Origin: Candidatus Rifleibacteriota bacterium
Lineage (GTDB): Bacteria > Muiribacteriota > Ozemobacteria > Ozemobacterales > Ozemobacteraceae
Direction of reading: 5' to 3'
Length of the DNA: 64,000 nucleotides
NCBI GenBank assembly: GCA_024710355.1
Contig: JANJUX010000046.1
Coordinates: forward strand, 1 to 64,000
The first letter of the stretch is position 1; each line of letters starts with the position of its first letter. Shown one piece after another: positions 60,881 to 64,000 of the stretch. The position numbers and the translations under genes were made by a program. A model generated the notes under the pieces. The model was not told the DNA's origin, ran no database searches, and worked only from the letters and a program-made list of their open reading frames with translations.

Positions 60881-63871
60881 TCAGGCTTCTTCGTGCGGGA
60901 GATGCTTTTCCAGGGCCTTCAGCCAGGCGAGAAAGTCTTCTGCTTCTGCCCCTATCAGATTGCTGAGTTCTACCGCATCCCTACCTGAGAAGTTCTTCAG
61001 AGCGTATTCAGAAAGAATGCTCAGCATGCCGGCAAAACTGAATAACTCCACCAGGCGGTGATACAGGGCCAGATAGCGCTTCGCTCTCGCTTTTGTTTCT
61101 TCGCTGGTTTCGTGGCGGCGCTTCCAGACTCTCTCGCCGAGCGACGGTTTGTTGAGAAACAGCAACCGCAGACAGGTTTTTCCTCTGGGAGCTCTGGCCC
61201 AGATGTAAAGAATGTCGAGCATCGCGGTGAGTCGTTCGTTACGTTCTTCTGAATAAAGCCTTGGCAGAATTTCGGTAAGGTCACGCTTTCGCAGTGTAAA
61301 ACGTTGACTGAACTTTGCACCGCCCTCGATGAAGCCGGCAACCACATCTGACCAGAATTTGGCCTGAACGATGCTGGGAACGCCCATTAAGTTGCCTGCC
61401 GGTGCAAAAACAGCTGCAACTGGCCATGAAAGAACCGATCTGAAAAAGTTTGCCTTGATAACGCTGCGGTCGAAGTTGCGCAGGCGGTTATGGGTGGAAA
61501 TGTAAATGCCGTTGGCGATACAGATGAAGAAAAATTTGCTGCTCTCATAGAGCATCCCAGACTGCATATATGGCCAGAACAGGTCGAAATTGTTTTTCAC
61601 CAGGCCCATGACCGGCACGCTGAATCCTGTCCAGAAAAGTGACTGGTAGGCATTGTCAAAATTGACGTTATGCAGGCTCCATCTCTTAAAATCCGTCCCT
61701 GAAGAGGCGATCAGATCGACAAAAACGTTGCGGTTAAAGGTTATCATAAACCAGATGGCTGCAAAAACCGCTCCGAGAAACAGGTTTGCTTCGAACTGAA
61801 AATTCATCATCCAGTAAAGAGCTACTGAAAACCCCGCAAAAAGGCGCAGCATGTTTTTCAGACCGGGGTTCAGATATTGCCAGAAACGCCAGAAATTCAG
61901 CAGTTCAATCTCTTTTTCGTCGCCGACCTTGTTGGGCAGTGGCGGTAGCTGCTTACCCATGCAGACGATCATTTCATTGTCGCTTTCTTCATGGGGCAGA
62001 TCCTTTGCCCATTTGCCGTGATTGATAATCAGACTGCCAATAGGTTTGGGGATGACAAAATGTTTTTCAAGAAACTTTTCTTTAACGGCGGGCGAAATCA
62101 TCGAGGATCTTATGAATCCCATGCCTGGAATCATCTTGTTTCTGCCGCTTGAGTCGCTGCCGCAGGTTGGAACAACGGGTCTGTCGGCAGCAATTCTGCA
62201 GGCTTCTTCTACCTGTTCGCGTGGAATGCCGATGATATCCTGCTGTTCCAGGAACTCGACCAGTGCCGCAGCCGGCTGATTGTTCAGCAGAAAAATGAAC
62301 TTATTGAAAACAATCAGGTCGGTCGGATTTCTGGTGGCACTTTCCCGCAGATTCATTGTCTCGATGTGCGTGATGTATTTCGCAAACTCGATTACATGGC
62401 GAATTGCCTTTTTCAGGCCGATACTGTTCGGATGAATCATTACCAGCTTTCCGGGCAGGCTGCTTAGGTTTTCCAGCAGGGGCAACTCCGAGGGAAAAGA
62501 ACTGTCGTAGTCGACTGAACTGCGCGAAGCAAGATATTTGGAGGCCAGCTCAGCCCGGGAGAGGTGAGTGTATGTCTGTCGGCATTCATGGTAGCGCGCA
62601 TGCACCGCATCCAGCTCCCACTGGCTGAACGTTCCCTGACGAAAACGTTTTTTGGCCGCCATGACCTGAGTTTTGAAAAACAGAACCCGATTCAAAAACG
62701 TTTTCTTGAATCTCTCAAACAGCAATTCACTTAAATGCTCGCGTGACGGCTGCCCGTAGGCGACTATTTTTTTTATTTCAGGTTCGGTAAGCGGCTCAAA
62801 CCAGCACGGGCTGTCGCTGGCGAAGTCTTCATTCAATTTCGGAAGATGAATCTCGTTAAATTGCTTCATAACCGAAACTATCGAACGGTAGCGATTTTCA
62901 ATGTTTTTATGCAGGCCAGCCTTGAACGGTGCAAGCTCAGCTTCGTGTTCTTTTAAAAAAGAAGAAAAGTCGCGGCTGCGCCTGAAGGTTGGCGGAACAT
63001 AAATGTAATGGCGACGGCTGCCGGCCTGCCCGACGCTGAATTCAATGCCGATGTCCACCGAAATTCCAAGAATTTCGCCGGCAGTGATTGCCTCGCTGAT
63101 CATGTTCTCTTCATCGAAATTATTGTAGAGCAGGGTGATCCTTGACAGGCCTTTGACAAATGAATCGATGAGAACCCGCGTCGGGGTTTTTCTGCCTTCG
63201 GTAAGGCAGTCATGAACATGGTCATCCCAGCCAAGATCAAGGGTTTTAAGGGGCTTGCCCTCTTCTGGTATTTCAATGAGCCCATGGTCCTTGAGAAAGC
63301 CTCTGATGACGGCTTCATGCCCGAATGACGCCTTTCCGAAGTCGGCAACGCATTCCATCTGGCGCCGGCGGTCTCCGTATGCTTTTATGGCTTCTTTTAT
63401 CAGAAAAATCTGTACTCTGGCCGTGTTGATAGGCATGTTCACAGTTTTGGCATGCATAGACTGTTCCATCAAAGTGCGCAGAGCCTGCAGTCGGTTTTCT
63501 GAATTCTCCGGGCTGTAAAGCCTGGTGATGATTACATAAGCTTCGGCCATACTCAGGCGCCGTCGCACGAACTCACGGCAGAAACCGCCCGGATGTGAGG
63601 CAAAGTGTTGTCTCAGCTTGATTGGTGGCTCTTCAAGCGTGTGATTCAGCTGATCAACGATGTTGCTTATTTCGCTGTTGAAGCTGACCCAGTTAATAAG
63701 GTCGCTGACAAAAGTTTTCCCTGCTTCGGCAATAAGATGCGTTTTAAACAATTTTTTCAAATCCTGAGTTATCTGGCAAACGAAAAAACTGTTGCCCGGT
63801 GAAACAAGGCAACAGTTATTCTTGTCGAATATGATTATAGACACACCGGAGATGGTTTGCAACAATTTCAT
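60881..63871 (-). CDS. Large membrane protein with PHP-like segment
   Basis: A 996-residue protein that I do not recognise as a named family. The N-terminal 200 residues are helical. Residues about 208-295 resemble a PHP-type metal-phosphoesterase core: LDLGWDDHVHD (His218, His220), a basic helix, SRITLLYNN and a DIGIEFSVG strand (Glu277). Some PHP metal ligands cannot be placed, so catalysis is uncertain. A helical middle part (about 300-470) is followed by another region with an LVMIHPNS strand, and then by about four to six membrane helices (around 655-850), with a helical C-terminus. The start is ATG at 63871 with no strong ribosome binding site. It converges on the V-ATPase operon. A metal-dependent hydrolase at the membrane is a possible reading. 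Confidence 0.55.
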   Translation of the reverse strand: MKLLQTISGVSIIIFDKNNCCLVSPGNSFFVCQITQDLKKLFKTHLIAEAGKTFVSDLINWVSFNSEISNIVDQLNHTLEEPPIKLRQHFASHPGGFCREFVRRRLSMAEAYVIITRLYSPENSENRLQALRTLMEQSMHAKTVNMPINTARVQIFLIKEAIKAYGDRRRQMECVADFGKASFGHEAVIRGFLKDHGLIEIPEEGKPLKTLDLGWDDHVHDCLTEGRKTPTRVLIDSFVKGLSRITLLYNNFDEENMISEAITAGEILGISVDIGIEFSVGQAGSRRHYIYVPPTFRRSRDFSSFLKEHEAELAPFKAGLHKNIENRYRSIVSVMKQFNEIHLPKLNEDFASDSPCWFEPLTEPEIKKIVAYGQPSREHLSELLFERFKKTFLNRVLFFKTQVMAAKKRFRQGTFSQWELDAVHARYHECRQTYTHLSRAELASKYLASRSSVDYDSSFPSELPLLENLSSLPGKLVMIHPNSIGLKKAIRHVIEFAKYITHIETMNLRESATRNPTDLIVFNKFIFLLNNQPAAALVEFLEQQDIIGIPREQVEEACRIAADRPVVPTCGSDSSGRNKMIPGMGFIRSSMISPAVKEKFLEKHFVIPKPIGSLIINHGKWAKDLPHEESDNEMIVCMGKQLPPLPNKVGDEKEIELLNFWRFWQYLNPGLKNMLRLFAGFSVALYWMMNFQFEANLFLGAVFAAIWFMITFNRNVFVDLIASSGTDFKRWSLHNVNFDNAYQSLFWTGFSVPVMGLVKNNFDLFWPYMQSGMLYESSKFFFICIANGIYISTHNRLRNFDRSVIKANFFRSVLSWPVAAVFAPAGNLMGVPSIVQAKFWSDVVAGFIEGGAKFSQRFTLRKRDLTEILPRLYSEERNERLTAMLDILYIWARAPRGKTCLRLLFLNKPSLGERVWKRRHETSEETKARAKRYLALYHRLVELFSFAGMLSILSEYALKNFSGRDAVELSNLIGAEAEDFLAWLKALEKHLPHEEA

Positions 63872-64000
63872 GCAGGTCTGCCGACCGCATGCTGGTTGTT
63901 CTCTGACCGTTCATACAGTCATTGCTGTAAGACATGAAAATATAGCCTCTCTTTTCAGGCTGTGATATACTTTTAAAAAAAATGCTGATTTCAGGAGTGC

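Overview
The window is a bacterial chromosome segment of about 50% GC, densely coded, with one tRNA and no rRNA, CRISPR array, transposase or phage gene. A spirochaete/chlamydia-type V-type ATPase operon, an SLH-domain envelope protein, very large secreted Ig-like/CARDB-like proteins, and sigma-54 elements together suggest an uncultivated candidate-phylum bacterium. Riflebacteria or a related lineage is my guess, but the lineage is inference and not proven by the sequence.

Region 1 (1-5.7 kb) holds a stand-alone ParB-fold protein, then four minus-strand genes: an exported coiled-coil protein, a class I methyltransferase, a fused CoA-transferase and a MetX-like alpha/beta hydrolase. Region 2 (5.7-26.2 kb) is the most distinctive part. 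Two giant paralogous exported proteins, each built from jelly-roll, FN3-like, DUF2341-like and CARDB/Ig-like modules, share a conserved C-terminal domain ending in HQYYEW. The first is split by one in-frame TAG. A small bitopic TPR-like protein lies between them and a pseudopilin-like protein overlaps the end of the second. Region 3 (26.2-29.8 kb) has tRNA-Ala(GGC), a tandem pair of GalT-family transferases (one with the active-site Gln changed to His), a zinc-ribbon/winged-helix-like protein and an extremely acidic protein.

Region 4 (30.1-47.6 kb) is one long plus-strand run behind a good sigma-70 promoter: ffh, rpsP, khpA, rimM, trmD, rplS, lepB, rbgA, phoH, a PgpH-type HD phosphohydrolase, ybeY, a CorC/HlyC protein, a DUF502 protein, a DUF3048 protein, era, a degenerate cyclase/HEAT protein and an NtrC-type sigma-54 activator. 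It covers protein targeting, ribosome maturation, RNA processing and envelope functions. Region 5 (47.7-50.9 kb) starts with a -24/-12 (sigma-54) element and encodes a PTS EIIA(Ntr)-like protein, a degenerate anti-sigma-kinase-like protein, Ndk and an AsmA-like protein. Region 6 is a convergent SLH/Ig-like envelope protein. Region 7 (53.4-60.9 kb) is the V-ATPase operon E-DUF2764-A-B-D-I-K behind a second -24/-12 element; its K subunit keeps the residues that bind Na+ in the Enterococcus hirae rotor. Region 8 is a convergent 996-residue membrane protein with a PHP-like segment.

The points most worth following up are the amber-interrupted giant protein and its paralog, the two sigma-54-type promoters in a window that also encodes a sigma-54 activator, the Gln-to-His GalT paralog, the degenerate cyclase/HEAT protein, the LepB with a long N-terminal domain, and the predicted Na+ coupling of the V-ATPase.
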